Positions 5,613-13,273 of a stretch of DNA of 14,930 bases are shown here, in pieces (positions within the stretch are counted from its first letter, which is position 1; every line of letters begins with the position of its first letter). Made by a program: the position numbers and the translations under genes. The DNA lies in NCBI GenBank assembly GCA_028691575.1, contig JAQUYY010000017.1, positions 1 through 14,930 of the forward strand, read 5' to 3'. The notes beneath the pieces were generated by a model. That model was not told the DNA's origin and searched no databases. It was given only the letters and a program-made list of their open reading frames with translations. The DNA is from Candidatus Gastranaerophilales bacterium. Lineage in GTDB: Bacteria; Cyanobacteriota; Vampirovibrionia; Gastranaerophilales; JAQUYY01.

Positions 5613-6068
5613 ATGAAAAAAAATATTATAATACTAATAAGTTTATTAATGATAATAACCGGATTTATTTTATTTCAACAATCTAATAATAAGAATGTAG
5701 AAATTAATTCTAAGATTATTATCTATTACTTTTTTAAAGAACCCTGGGGGGAGAAATGTGAAAAAATTAAAAATTATACAAATGAGGTAATTAATAAAAC
5801 TTTCTCGACAGAGCAAAAAAATAATCATCTTGAATTTAAATTAATAAATTATAATAAGGATAAAGGTAAACAAAAAAAATATAAAATAACTGAAAAATCA
5901 ATGATTTTAGTAAAATTTAAAGAAAATAAAGAATTAGAATATAAAGTTCTTAATAAAGCGCGGAATATTATAGATGATGAAAATGAATTTAAAAAATATT
6001 TAAACTCCGAAATAAAAAAATTCAATATGATGACCAATGAAAATAAGAAAGTTAAGAATTACGAATAA
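5613..6068 (+). CDS. Membrane-anchored thioredoxin-fold protein, ArsF-like, with altered CxxC
   Basis: 151 residues. An N-terminal hydrophobic helix (about 4-21) acts as signal or anchor. The rest follows, from memory, the ArsF-like thioredoxin-fold family ('nitrophenyl compound nitroreductase subunit ArsF'): strand I-I-Y-Y-F, then the site where the family has R-C-P-T-C, then 'KIKNYTNEVINKTF', 'LEFKLINYNKDK', 'KITEKSMILVKFKENKELEY' and 'EFKKYLNSEIKKF'. Here the site reads W-G-E-K-C (45-49), so the first cysteine is Gly46 and only Cys49 remains. A two-cysteine redox role is therefore unlikely unless it acts as a monothiol. The gene is richer in A+T and in Lys/Asn/Ile codons than its neighbours, and sits after a tRNA cluster with repeats, which hints at transfer. 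No arsenic or nitroreductase partner genes are nearby. The Shine-Dalgarno (AGAAAG) is weak. Confidence 0.6.
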   Translation: MKKNIIILISLLMIITGFILFQQSNNKNVEINSKIIIYYFFKEPWGEKCEKIKNYTNEVINKTFSTEQKNNHLEFKLINYNKDKGKQKKYKITEKSMILVKFKENKELEYKVLNKARNIIDDENEFKKYLNSEIKKFNMMTNENKKVKNYE

Positions 6069-6114
6069 AAATTTATTAGATAAATATAGAAACTGTTTAG
6101 AAGTTATTAAAACC

Positions 6115-6143
6115 CTTGCTTGTCCTGCAAGATTGTAATTTTT
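6115..6143 (+). terminator. Weak possible terminator after the thioredoxin-like gene
   Basis: CTTGC (6115-6119) and GCAAG (6127-6131) form a 5-bp hairpin with a 7-base loop. A short T-run begins eight bases later (6139-6143). The stem is short and the T-run displaced, so termination may be inefficient. Confidence 0.3.
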
Positions 6144-6237
6144 AATTAATAAATGGCAATTTTACCATGTAATGCTGAAATAGTTATAGGATAGTTTTGC
6201 TATATTACTCTAGTGAACTATTTTATATAAAAATTCA

Positions 6238-6246
6238 TGTTAAAAT
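6238..6246 (+). promoter_or_regulatory. Extended -10 promoter before the exported protein at 6268
   Basis: TG-T-TAAAAT (TG at 6238-6239, hexamer 6241-6246) has the extended -10 form, with no good -35. The leader would be about 15 bases and would carry AGGAG (6258-6262), five bases before the ATG. Confidence 0.4.
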
Positions 6247-6267
6247 ATAAATGTTTCAGGAGTTGAT

Positions 6268-6708
6268 ATGAAAATAAAATTATTTATTTTATCTTTAATA
6301 ATTTTTACTGTCTTGCCGGCTTTTGCAATTATGCCATCAGATTATTATGAAAAAATGGTGAATGAATCTGAAATAAAAACCCCGGCAGTTGTTAAAAAAA
6401 TAAGAAAAATTGATAATAAAAAAGGAAATATTATTTATCGGGTTTATTTTGAAAGCATGTATCAAACCCCTGAGTATAAATTTAACGGGGTGTGTTATTC
6501 ATTTAAAAAAAACATGCCCTGGGATGAAGCTATGGAAGGCAGAAGATTTTATTATCCCGTAAAAAACAGTGAGGTTTTTGTAACGGTGAGCAAAGACGGG
6601 GGATTTATAACCAGTTTGATTGTTATGGATGAAAAATTTAAAGAAAAACTTAAAACCTACCCTGAAACTCTTAAATATAACGCTTGGGGTGCATATTTTG
6701 CCAAATAA
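6268..6708 (+). CDS. Small exported protein of unknown function
   Basis: 146 residues, not recognised. It has a clear signal peptide: basic M-K-I-K, a hydrophobic core, and cleavage after A-F-A (residue 20). The mature domain of about 125 residues looks mixed alpha/beta, with 'IIYRVYFESMYQTPEYKF' and 'SEVFVTVSKDGGFITSLIVM' as likely strand pairs and an amphipathic helix near the C-terminus ('DEKFKEKLKTYPETLKY'). There is one cysteine in the mature part, so no disulfide is expected. AGGAG sits five bases before the ATG. It is followed after 63 bases by the operon that starts at 6772, which has its own promoter, so it may be a separate unit or the upstream gene of the same cluster. Confidence 0.8.
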   Translation: MKIKLFILSLIIFTVLPAFAIMPSDYYEKMVNESEIKTPAVVKKIRKIDNKKGNIIYRVYFESMYQTPEYKFNGVCYSFKKNMPWDEAMEGRRFYYPVKNSEVFVTVSKDGGFITSLIVMDEKFKEKLKTYPETLKYNAWGAYFAK

Positions 6709-6725
6709 AATATCAAAATAATTTA

Positions 6726-6734
6726 TGCTATAAT
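6726..6734 (+). promoter_or_regulatory. Extended -10 promoter of the seven-gene exported-protein operon
   Basis: TG-C-TATAAT (6726-6734) is a perfect extended -10 in the 63-base gap before the TPR gene. No -35 match lies at the right distance, as is common for extended -10 promoters. Transcription would start near 6741, about 31 bases before ATG 6772. AGGA (6761-6764) lies seven bases before that ATG. Confidence 0.55.
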
Positions 6735-6771
6735 AATTTTTAAATAATCAAAATCGGATTAGGATCTGTGT

Positions 6772-7455
6772 ATGAAAAAAAAATTAATTACATTATTTTT
6801 TATGACAGCTGTTTTTTGTATATTTTTTGATAATAATGTTATTGCAAAAGAAAATTTTGATTTTTTTCAACAGGCACAAAGCTCTTTTAAGGTTTACAAA
6901 TACAAAAATGATAAAGAAGCACTTTCACTTGCCTATGCAAATGTTCAAGCAGCAATTGATGAAAATCCCAAGGACTATAAAAGATATTTTCTGGCAGGCT
7001 TGATTCTTAATGAAATGAATGATAACACTGTGTCTTTTCAACTGGCTGAACAATATTTTGAAAAATCGATTGAGCTCAATCCAAGTGATGCAACTTTATA
7101 TTATGCAATTGGACAGTATTATTACTCGAAAAACAAGCCTTCTGTTTCTATCGGATACTATGAAAAAGCATTGTTGCTTGATAAAAACCTTTTGGGTCCC
7201 AAGTATATTACAATATTAACCGAAAGCTATATAAAGACAGCCCAATTACCAAGGGGAATATATTTTTACAAAAAATATATTGATAAAAACTCCACAAATC
7301 CGGCTTATTTAATCCTTACAACAGCCTATATGCTAAATCTTGACGAAAGAAAAGATGAAGCAAAAGAATATCTTTATTCGGTTATAAACAACTCGTCATA
7401 CGAAGAAAAAGACAAAATAACAGCTCAGGAAATGATAGAGGAGCTTAAACAATGA
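6772..7455 (+). CDS. Exported TPR protein
   Basis: 227 residues: a signal peptide (about 1-25, ending V-I-A-K), then an all-helical domain of tetratricopeptide repeats. Readable repeats lie at about 70-104 ('AEQYFEKSIELNPSD'), 107-140 ('SIGYYEKALLLDKN') and a weaker one at 143-175, with helical extensions on both sides. TPR domains scaffold protein-protein contacts, so this is likely a periplasmic or envelope adaptor and not an enzyme. It is the first gene after an extended -10 promoter. Its stop overlaps the ATG of the 1002-residue gene (ATGA), so the two are translationally coupled and probably made in a set ratio, which suggests they interact. Confidence 0.85.
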   Translation: MKKKLITLFFMTAVFCIFFDNNVIAKENFDFFQQAQSSFKVYKYKNDKEALSLAYANVQAAIDENPKDYKRYFLAGLILNEMNDNTVSFQLAEQYFEKSIELNPSDATLYYAIGQYYYSKNKPSVSIGYYEKALLLDKNLLGPKYITILTESYIKTAQLPRGIYFYKKYIDKNSTNPAYLILTTAYMLNLDERKDEAKEYLYSVINNSSYEEKDKITAQEMIEELKQ

Positions 7456-10400
7456 AAATCTTTTTTAAGCTCTTATTAATAGTCTTTATTTCTGTCTTTA
7501 GCTTTTTACCTGCTATAGCAGAAGTTGATTATGTCCCCCTGATGAAAAATTATGAACAGGGAGAAAGGCTTTTTAAAGCAGAAAAAGCTAAACTGGATAA
7601 AAAGGTTAAAGAAATTTATGCGGACAAAACCGCGTCTTTAGCTGAAATGGATGCCAAGTTCGAAGAAGAACTTAAAAAATTCTATGAAAAAAGCCGTCAG
7701 TTAACAGCAAAATACAGAGAACCAGTAGTTAAAGCCATTCAAAACGATGTAAATGCAGGGCTACCCAAGAATAAAAAAATGCTTCAATCAGCAGGCACTG
7801 ATCTTTATATTACAAATGCAAATGGACAAAAAATCCTAAACTCTAAACATAGAGGCTGGTCTGGCGATTTTGATTTCGGCGCAAGCTCTCATGCTACTCA
7901 AAGGCTTGAAACAGTAATTAAAAAAATTGACACCCAAATGAGAGAAGCTAAAATCAAAGAAATAGAAATGCTTAAAGCAAAAGGATACACTGACAAACAA
8001 ATAACAAAAATTGTAGGGAATAAATATAATCTTACAGCTACTGACTCTTTCCCTGGATATACAAACGTTAACAGATTTGAAATGACTGTCAATAAAGGCG
8101 GTAACGGAATTGACCCGATATATGATCAAAAATATAAACTGGGAGATGTCGGTAGCTCAGCCCATCAAACCCAAATAGAAGTCGATGCACACAGCAAAGA
8201 AACTTATGTTTCTATAGGAATGGAAAAAAATCAACCGGGCAGACAGGCTGTTGAAATTTCTGATCATCATAAAAAAGCAGTAAAAGGACTAAAAAAAGAC
8301 CCCAAAAAGCTTATGGGTGAAGATAATATTGACGACCTTCAGGGCATGGTAAAGGGAACTTTGAAATCTGTAAAGTCAAAGACAGGAAATACACAAGCAG
8401 ATCTTGTGGGAGATATTGAAGTTGAACAAATTTTAAAAGCTAACGGAATTGATTCAAAAGGGGCTGATTTCAAGAATAAACTTGAATATGTTAAATCTAC
8501 TCCTGAAATGACAGAAGTTATATTCAGGGATATTCCTCCTGAAAAACTCCAGAAAGCTTGCGGAGATTTAATTGACGTTGCGCATACAAAAGCAGATATA
8601 ATTGCTCAAAACGAATTAGAACTAAATAAAAAACAAATAGCCGAATTGGAAAGCCAGGCTAAAGACTTTGAAGCTAAAGGCGATAAACGCAAGGCTGATG
8701 ACCTTAGAAAAGAAGCTAACAGCAAAAGGGCGCAGCAAATCGATTCTGAAACAAGAATTAAAGAAACAAGAAATTCAGTAAATTCTAAAAAGGGTAATCA
8801 AACAGATATTTTAGATATTAACCGCCCGAAAACACAAAACATTACAAATATCGACTTGCCTGCATCCAAAACAACTTTTAATATCAACAATCTTACTAAA
8901 ACAGGATTTAAAACAGGCTTAAAAGCAGGAGGAGCTTATTTATTCCTGCTTGATATGAAAGGGAACATTGAAGATTTTAATGACACTATTAATAAGGTGC
9001 TTGACGAAGAAAAAGCAGGAGACAGCGAGTATTATACAGTCGCAAAAGCAACCGGAATAATGCTTATGAAAATGAGTGGGATTCCGGCAATGGCTGAAGC
9101 GTTGGTTCAGTCAAGAGAGCAGGCGGAAGTAAAACTAAAAGAAGATATAGCAAAAGACCCCAACTTGACAATGAAGGACTTTGACAGGCTTATTGCTTCT
9201 TATCGTCTGGAAGCTGATTTAAACCTTGCCGGTCAAATGGCTATGGGAATAGCTGAAGAAGCAATAAGCCTGCCCGGAAACACGGGAAAATGGCTGGGAG
9301 AATTATCAGCCAAAGATGATTTGGATAAAGCCATTGAAATGAATACCAAGCAAGAACACGAATTAAAAATGTTTAAATATAGACATGACAAGCTTGTTGA
9401 GCTTCAAGCAACCATGTATGATTTGATTGAAAACGGCTATGATGATAATAAAGTCGCAAAAAAGAATGAATTAGTAAATTATTTTTACGATTTAAATGTA
9501 AAATCGGAAATCGGCAGCGACCTCGAGGTTATGACTTCAAGGTGGATAGAAAAAATTGATCTTGCACAAAAAGATTACAAAGAAGCTATGGCTTTGAGAT
9601 TAAAGTTGCATGATGAAAAAATGAAGGAAAAACAGAAATTATTTGAATGGGACGATGATTTAGACCAACAAGCCGATAATTTTGACGACAAAAAAACAGT
9701 TGCTAATGAACCAAAGATTTTTGTTCCTGATACAAATGAAGTCAATATTGTTTTAAATACTGCCGCAAGCAAAACATCCAATGCTTACAGTTCTTGGTCG
9801 CAGGGTGTTTCCAGTGCTCATAGTTCAACGGTTGATCATAACAGGCAAATGGCACAGATAAATTCTCAGGCACAGGCAGAACAAAAAAGAATTTTATCGC
9901 AACATCAAAAAGCTATGAATGAAATTAAATCGACAAACATTAAATCAAACCCTTCTTTTGACGGTATTGAGAATGCTTCTAAAAGTAATACACCAATCAT
10001 GACTTCTTCGGCATCTAAAACAGAGTATAAAAATGAAGAGCAGAAAGAAGCTCAAATGCAGGAACAAATAGCAAAAGAAAAACAGCTTGAATCCCAGCTG
10101 CGAGATATTCTTAACAGCAAAAAAATCGCAAAAGAAAACTTGCAACAATGCAATGCCCAAATGCAACAACAAGAACGAAATGCGTATAAATCTTGCCATG
10201 ATAGGATGATAGCAGAGAAAGGTAGCTGGATGGCTATAGGAAATGCTGAAAGAGGAGCCTGTAAAGCTGAATCTCATAAAGCAATCGGGCATTTAGGCAA
10301 AACTATTTATGTGGATGAATATTACACTGAATATACTTGTTACACTAAATGCAAAACTTATATTGATTTAATTAAAAACCTTAATAAAGATATTGAACGA

Positions 10401-10460
10401 TATGATAAAGAATACGGGTTACGCCGCAGCGGCAATGATTTTGTTTGGAGAGTAAAATGA
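7452..10460 (+). CDS. Large exported coiled-coil protein with a Cys-rich C-terminus, unknown function
   Basis: 1002 residues, not recognised. The signal peptide ends at about A-I-A (residue 23). Regions: a charged helical segment (about 30-95); a probably globular domain (about 105-290) with G-W-S-G-D-F-D-F (135-142), 'RLETVIKKI' and E-V-D-A-H (243-247), then D-H-H at 271-273; a long coiled coil (about 390-450); a mildly hydrophobic segment around 490-500 ('AGGAYLFLLDM'); a helical region rich in Asp/Glu/Lys; a Ser/Asn/Gln-rich linker (about 770-860); and a C-terminal domain with five cysteines (900, 915, 937, 963, 967). The cysteine cluster fits an oxidising compartment. GAGGAG (7438-7443) lies eight bases before the ATG. 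It overlaps both neighbours by ATGA. The D-x-D plus later acidic motif could be a nucleotidyltransferase-like site, but this is speculative. Confidence 0.85.
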   Translation: MKIFFKLLLIVFISVFSFLPAIAEVDYVPLMKNYEQGERLFKAEKAKLDKKVKEIYADKTASLAEMDAKFEEELKKFYEKSRQLTAKYREPVVKAIQNDVNAGLPKNKKMLQSAGTDLYITNANGQKILNSKHRGWSGDFDFGASSHATQRLETVIKKIDTQMREAKIKEIEMLKAKGYTDKQITKIVGNKYNLTATDSFPGYTNVNRFEMTVNKGGNGIDPIYDQKYKLGDVGSSAHQTQIEVDAHSKETYVSIGMEKNQPGRQAVEISDHHKKAVKGLKKDPKKLMGEDNIDDLQGMVKGTLKSVKSKTGNTQADLVGDIEVEQILKANGIDSKGADFKNKLEYVKSTPEMTEVIFRDIPPEKLQKACGDLIDVAHTKADIIAQNELELNKKQIAELESQAKDFEAKGDKRKADDLRKEANSKRAQQIDSETRIKETRNSVNSKKGNQTDILDINRPKTQNITNIDLPASKTTFNINNLTKTGFKTGLKAGGAYLFLLDMKGNIEDFNDTINKVLDEEKAGDSEYYTVAKATGIMLMKMSGIPAMAEALVQSREQAEVKLKEDIAKDPNLTMKDFDRLIASYRLEADLNLAGQMAMGIAEEAISLPGNTGKWLGELSAKDDLDKAIEMNTKQEHELKMFKYRHDKLVELQATMYDLIENGYDDNKVAKKNELVNYFYDLNVKSEIGSDLEVMTSRWIEKIDLAQKDYKEAMALRLKLHDEKMKEKQKLFEWDDDLDQQADNFDDKKTVANEPKIFVPDTNEVNIVLNTAASKTSNAYSSWSQGVSSAHSSTVDHNRQMAQINSQAQAEQKRILSQHQKAMNEIKSTNIKSNPSFDGIENASKSNTPIMTSSASKTEYKNEEQKEAQMQEQIAKEKQLESQLRDILNSKKIAKENLQQCNAQMQQQERNAYKSCHDRMIAEKGSWMAIGNAERGACKAESHKAIGHLGKTIYVDEYYTEYTCYTKCKTYIDLIKNLNKDIERYDKEYGLRRSGNDFVWRVK

Positions 10461-11185
10461 TAAAAAAAATATTAGCCATAATTATGGTCTTGTTTATTTT
10501 AGCGCCGCCTGCATTTGCCGGGCCTGCTAAAAAGCCAAAGCCGTCTTTTTGGAAAAGTAATCGTATGAACCTTTTCTACCAGAAGAAAGAGTACAGAGGG
10601 CTTACAGATAAGTACAAGAATTTTTCTATAGGAGTTGTGGAAGTTAAAGATGAAAGAATGTCAAAATTTTATCGCCATAAAGATAAATTTTTTCAGACAA
10701 ACTTGCTGCCCACTCTCCAACTGCTAATTAAAGAAGAACTTGAAATTTCAGGTATGTTTAAGAATGTTGAACTCATTTATGAGCCGTATAATAGTGAAAA
10801 CATTAAGGAGATGACCGCAAAAATTGCACAAAAATATGATGTTGATATGATAATATTTGCTAATTTAACTGATTTTCAAGTTATAAGGGGAATAAGTGAT
10901 ATGTTCGCAAAAGAATTGGTTAAAAATAATTCCCCTGTTTCTCCTGCGACATTAAACGGTATGGATTTAAAATTTAAAATCGGCGGAATTTTTCAACTCG
11001 TTTTCCTACCTATGAATTATGTAATATGGTCAGACAGTCTTGAGCGGGAATATTTGGTTTTTACCCCCGAGGGTACTTTAAAAAGTAAAGAAATGGAATA
11101 TATAGTACAAAACCTTTTAAGTCAGGTGATGACAGACATGCTCTACTTAATTAGCGAAGACGGCAAAATTATCAAAAGTAAATAA
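10457..11185 (+). CDS. Exported alpha/beta protein, possibly CsgG/LpoB-like fold
   Basis: 242 residues from ATG 10457. An in-frame TTG at 10445 exists, but GGAG (10447-10450) is spaced for ATG 10457, which also overlaps the previous stop as ATGA. The signal peptide ends at A-F-A (19-21), followed by a basic Lys/Pro stretch. The mature part has 'FSIGVVEVKD', a helix 'LPTLQLLIKEELEISGMF' followed by K-N-V-E-L-I, then 'IAQKYDVDMIIFANLTDF'. This strand-helix-strand order is what one sees in CsgG/LpoB-type envelope proteins that assemble at the outer membrane, but no lipobox is present and the match is by pattern only. A later hydrophobic stretch 'FQLVFLPMNYVIW' may be buried. It sits between the large exported protein and a lipoprotein, which fits an envelope complex. 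Confidence 0.8.
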   Translation: MIKKILAIIMVLFILAPPAFAGPAKKPKPSFWKSNRMNLFYQKKEYRGLTDKYKNFSIGVVEVKDERMSKFYRHKDKFFQTNLLPTLQLLIKEELEISGMFKNVELIYEPYNSENIKEMTAKIAQKYDVDMIIFANLTDFQVIRGISDMFAKELVKNNSPVSPATLNGMDLKFKIGGIFQLVFLPMNYVIWSDSLEREYLVFTPEGTLKSKEMEYIVQNLLSQVMTDMLYLISEDGKIIKSK

Positions 11186-11196
11186 GGATTAGTATT

Positions 11197-12006
11197 ATGA
11201 TAAAAAAGTTTACTTCAATATCCCTTATATTATTTATATCTTGTATATTGACAGGCTGCGGGAGTAAAACAACTCTTGTTAAACAGGCAGAACTTCTTGC
11301 ACAAGAAATTACCAAAAAACCTGCTGATAAATATGAGGAACATTATGAGAAAGATAATGTATACGTGCATATTCATAAAATGGATAAAAACGAGCTTAAA
11401 AAGTATTATGACAGGGTAAACTCATCATTTTATGATGTTTATTTTGTTGCAATTACAAATAAATCAGATAAAAATATTATCTTATCAGTGTCTGATACTT
11501 CGGTTTCTAAAAATAACGGACAAAGAACCAAAATAGGCAACAATGTAAAAAAACTTATGAAAAAAGGAGATGACGGCATAGCCGTCAAGGCGTCAAAAAG
11601 TACTGGGATTGCTCTGGTAAGCGCAGTATCCTGGGGTTTACTTTTGCCCGTAATGCTAACTACCTGGGATTCTAATCAGCTTCAAAAAGCTCAAGAAATT
11701 TATTATCAAACAACTTATGATAAAGGATTAAAAAGTGTTGTTTTGCCTCCTTATTACACAACTTCAGGATTTCTTGTATTGCCTGATAAACCTTTTCTGT
11801 CTTATAAATCTATTAATTTAAAGTTCCAAAAAACTCAGGAGCTTGAATATTTCGATATTGAATATCCAATGTCTTTAACAACGGATAAACTAAGAAAACA
11901 AAAACAGGAAGCTAAGTTAAAAGAAGTTGAGCAAAACAGAAAAAATGCTCAAAAAGAACGAGAAAAACAACTCGAAGAATTAAAAAAGAAAAATAAAGGA
12001 CTATAG
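11197..12006 (+). CDS. Lipoprotein with an extra hydrophobic segment
   Basis: 269 residues, not recognised. It has a type II signal peptide with lipobox L-T-G-C (18-21), so Cys21 is expected to be lipidated. The next residues are G-S-K, with no Asp at +2, so outer-membrane sorting is possible. The mature part has a beta-rich stretch 'DVYFVAITNKSDKNIILSV' (80-98), a hydrophobic segment (about 136-154, 'GIALVSAVSWGLLLPVML') that could span or insert into a membrane, and a Lys/Glu/Gln-rich C-terminal helix from about residue 230. The beta stretch resembles the Ig-like domains of lipoproteins that begin 'VxxxNxSxxxI'. AAGGA (11184-11188) lies eight bases before the ATG. The gene carries a perfect intragenic hairpin at 11571-11587. 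Confidence 0.85.
   Translation: MIKKFTSISLILFISCILTGCGSKTTLVKQAELLAQEITKKPADKYEEHYEKDNVYVHIHKMDKNELKKYYDRVNSSFYDVYFVAITNKSDKNIILSVSDTSVSKNNGQRTKIGNNVKKLMKKGDDGIAVKASKSTGIALVSAVSWGLLLPVMLTTWDSNQLQKAQEIYYQTTYDKGLKSVVLPPYYTTSGFLVLPDKPFLSYKSINLKFQKTQELEYFDIEYPMSLTTDKLRKQKQEAKLKEVEQNRKNAQKEREKQLEELKKKNKGL
11571..11587. repeat. Perfect short inverted repeat inside the lipoprotein gene
   Basis: TGACGGC (11571-11577) and GCCGTCA (11581-11587) flank ATA. The seven base pairs are GC-rich in an AT-rich gene. No T-run follows, so it is not a terminator. The coding sequence there reads D-D-G-I-A-V-K. Confidence 0.6.
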
Positions 12007-12019
12007 TTAAGGAGAAAAT

Positions 12020-12487
12020 ATGAAAAAAAATGTTTTTATACTTTTAATATTATTATGTTTATTATGTACAAGTTTTTCTGTTGCGGCCACTTTTTCTATA
12101 GAAGAAGCTGACCAGTCACTTGCCGGATATTACAAACAACAAATTGAATATGAAAAATGGAAGGATCAAGAAATACAAAAATCCCAATCTGATTATGATA
12201 GCGCTATGGCATATCAAAAAGGAATTAGAGATTATGAAAAAATGCTTAGACAACGAGCGGCAATGGCTCAAATAAGCTCTTCTTTAAATAATGCAATGCT
12301 AGGCATTTCTTCGCAAATGCAACAAATCCAAGCTGTTCAAGCTCAACAGGCATCTTCATATTCACAAAATGGGTATCAGTCAAAAAATTATTCTTCAACT
12401 AATTATTACAATACGCAGTCAAAATCCAGCAATGGATATCCTGTCTTGGATCCCTATGTACAAAGATTTCAAAATATTAGCAAGTAG
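12020..12487 (+). CDS. Small exported Gln/Ser/Tyr-rich protein, unknown function
   Basis: 155 residues, not recognised. The signal peptide ends at about S-V-A-A (20-23). The first half of the mature part is a charged helix ('YYKQQIEYEKWKDQEIQKS'), likely a short coiled coil. A Met/Gln/Ala-rich helix follows ('QMQQIQAVQAQQASS'). Then comes a low-complexity Ser/Tyr/Asn/Gln stretch (about 112-138) and a short ordered tail 'YPVLDPYVQRFQNISK'. The composition suggests a flexible surface or periplasmic linker. AAGGAG (12009-12014) sits five bases before the ATG, one of the best ribosome sites in the window. It lies 13 bases after the lipoprotein gene and 6 bases before the next gene. Confidence 0.8.
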   Translation: MKKNVFILLILLCLLCTSFSVAATFSIEEADQSLAGYYKQQIEYEKWKDQEIQKSQSDYDSAMAYQKGIRDYEKMLRQRAAMAQISSSLNNAMLGISSQMQQIQAVQAQQASSYSQNGYQSKNYSSTNYYNTQSKSSNGYPVLDPYVQRFQNISK

Positions 12488-12493
12488 GCTTTT

Positions 12494-13273
12494 ATGTTTA
12501 AATTTATTATTTTATTAACATCACTATTATTATTTTCAAAATCAGCTTATGCTGATCAAGCTGATTTTTATATACAAAGAGCAAAACAAAAAATTCAATA
12601 TGAAAACTACCAGGGGGCCATAGAAGATTTAACGAAAGCATCATATATGGCACCAAACAATTTACAAATTCATATATTGCAAGCACAAACAAGAGAAAAA
12701 ACAGGAAACTTTAAAGCCGCAGTTGCCGGCTATGATTTTTGTATCAATTTAGTTTCAACTAATACCTCTGATGAAGCCACAAGAGCATTTTTACTTTTAA
12801 GCAGAGCACGTGCAAAAAAACAAATCAATAATTATCAGAGTGCTTTGGAAGATTTAAGAATAGCCCAAGAGCTTTATAAAGAGCAAAATGACTTTCAGAA
12901 TTGCAAAAAAACCGCCGAATTAATAAATATTGTTGAATCCTGTTTAAATAAACAAGATACTGTTGAAAAAACTTTTTTGTCAACGAACGATTATGTTCAA
13001 CTTGCAAAAGAAGCTTTTAAGAAAAATGATTTCCAAGAAGCAATTCTGAAAATAACAAAAGCATTAGAGGTTGATTCTTCAAATCCTTTATTCTACAAAA
13101 TTCGTGCTATGTCAAAAGCCAACTTAGAGGATTATGAGGGGGCATTACTTGATTTCCAGAATGCTAGTGTAATTTATCAAAACCAAAATGATTTTAATAA
13201 ATATGAAAAAACCAGACAAATGATTCTAAAAATAAAAAATAATCAAGAACTAAACGCAAAAGAGGGCATATGA
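12494..13273 (+). CDS. Exported TPR protein with an internal duplication
   Basis: 259 residues. The signal peptide ends at A-Y-A (18-20). Five TPR units are readable: about 24-57 ('YQGAIEDLTKASYMAPNN'), 59-92, 99-133 ('YQSALEDLRIAQELY'), 167-197 ('FQEAILKITKALEVDSSN') and 200-233 ('YEGALLDFQNASVIY'). The endings 'YKEQNDFQNCKKTAELI' (128-144) and 'YQNQNDFNKYEKTRQMI' (228-244) are clearly homologous, showing that a block was duplicated. This ending resembles TPR proteins of Cyanobacteria and relatives. The ribosome site is weak (AGG overlapping the previous stop), which suggests coupling to the upstream gene. It overlaps the next gene by ATGA. Likely an envelope scaffold, paired with the WG-repeat protein. 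Confidence 0.87.
   Translation: MFKFIILLTSLLLFSKSAYADQADFYIQRAKQKIQYENYQGAIEDLTKASYMAPNNLQIHILQAQTREKTGNFKAAVAGYDFCINLVSTNTSDEATRAFLLLSRARAKKQINNYQSALEDLRIAQELYKEQNDFQNCKKTAELINIVESCLNKQDTVEKTFLSTNDYVQLAKEAFKKNDFQEAILKITKALEVDSSNPLFYKIRAMSKANLEDYEGALLDFQNASVIYQNQNDFNKYEKTRQMILKIKNNQELNAKEGI

Noticed and set aside
9945..10292. Minus-strand open frame of 115 codons inside the 1002-residue gene
   Set aside because: Antisense shadow with a Phe/Leu/Ser-rich translation, no ribosome site and no recognisable domain.
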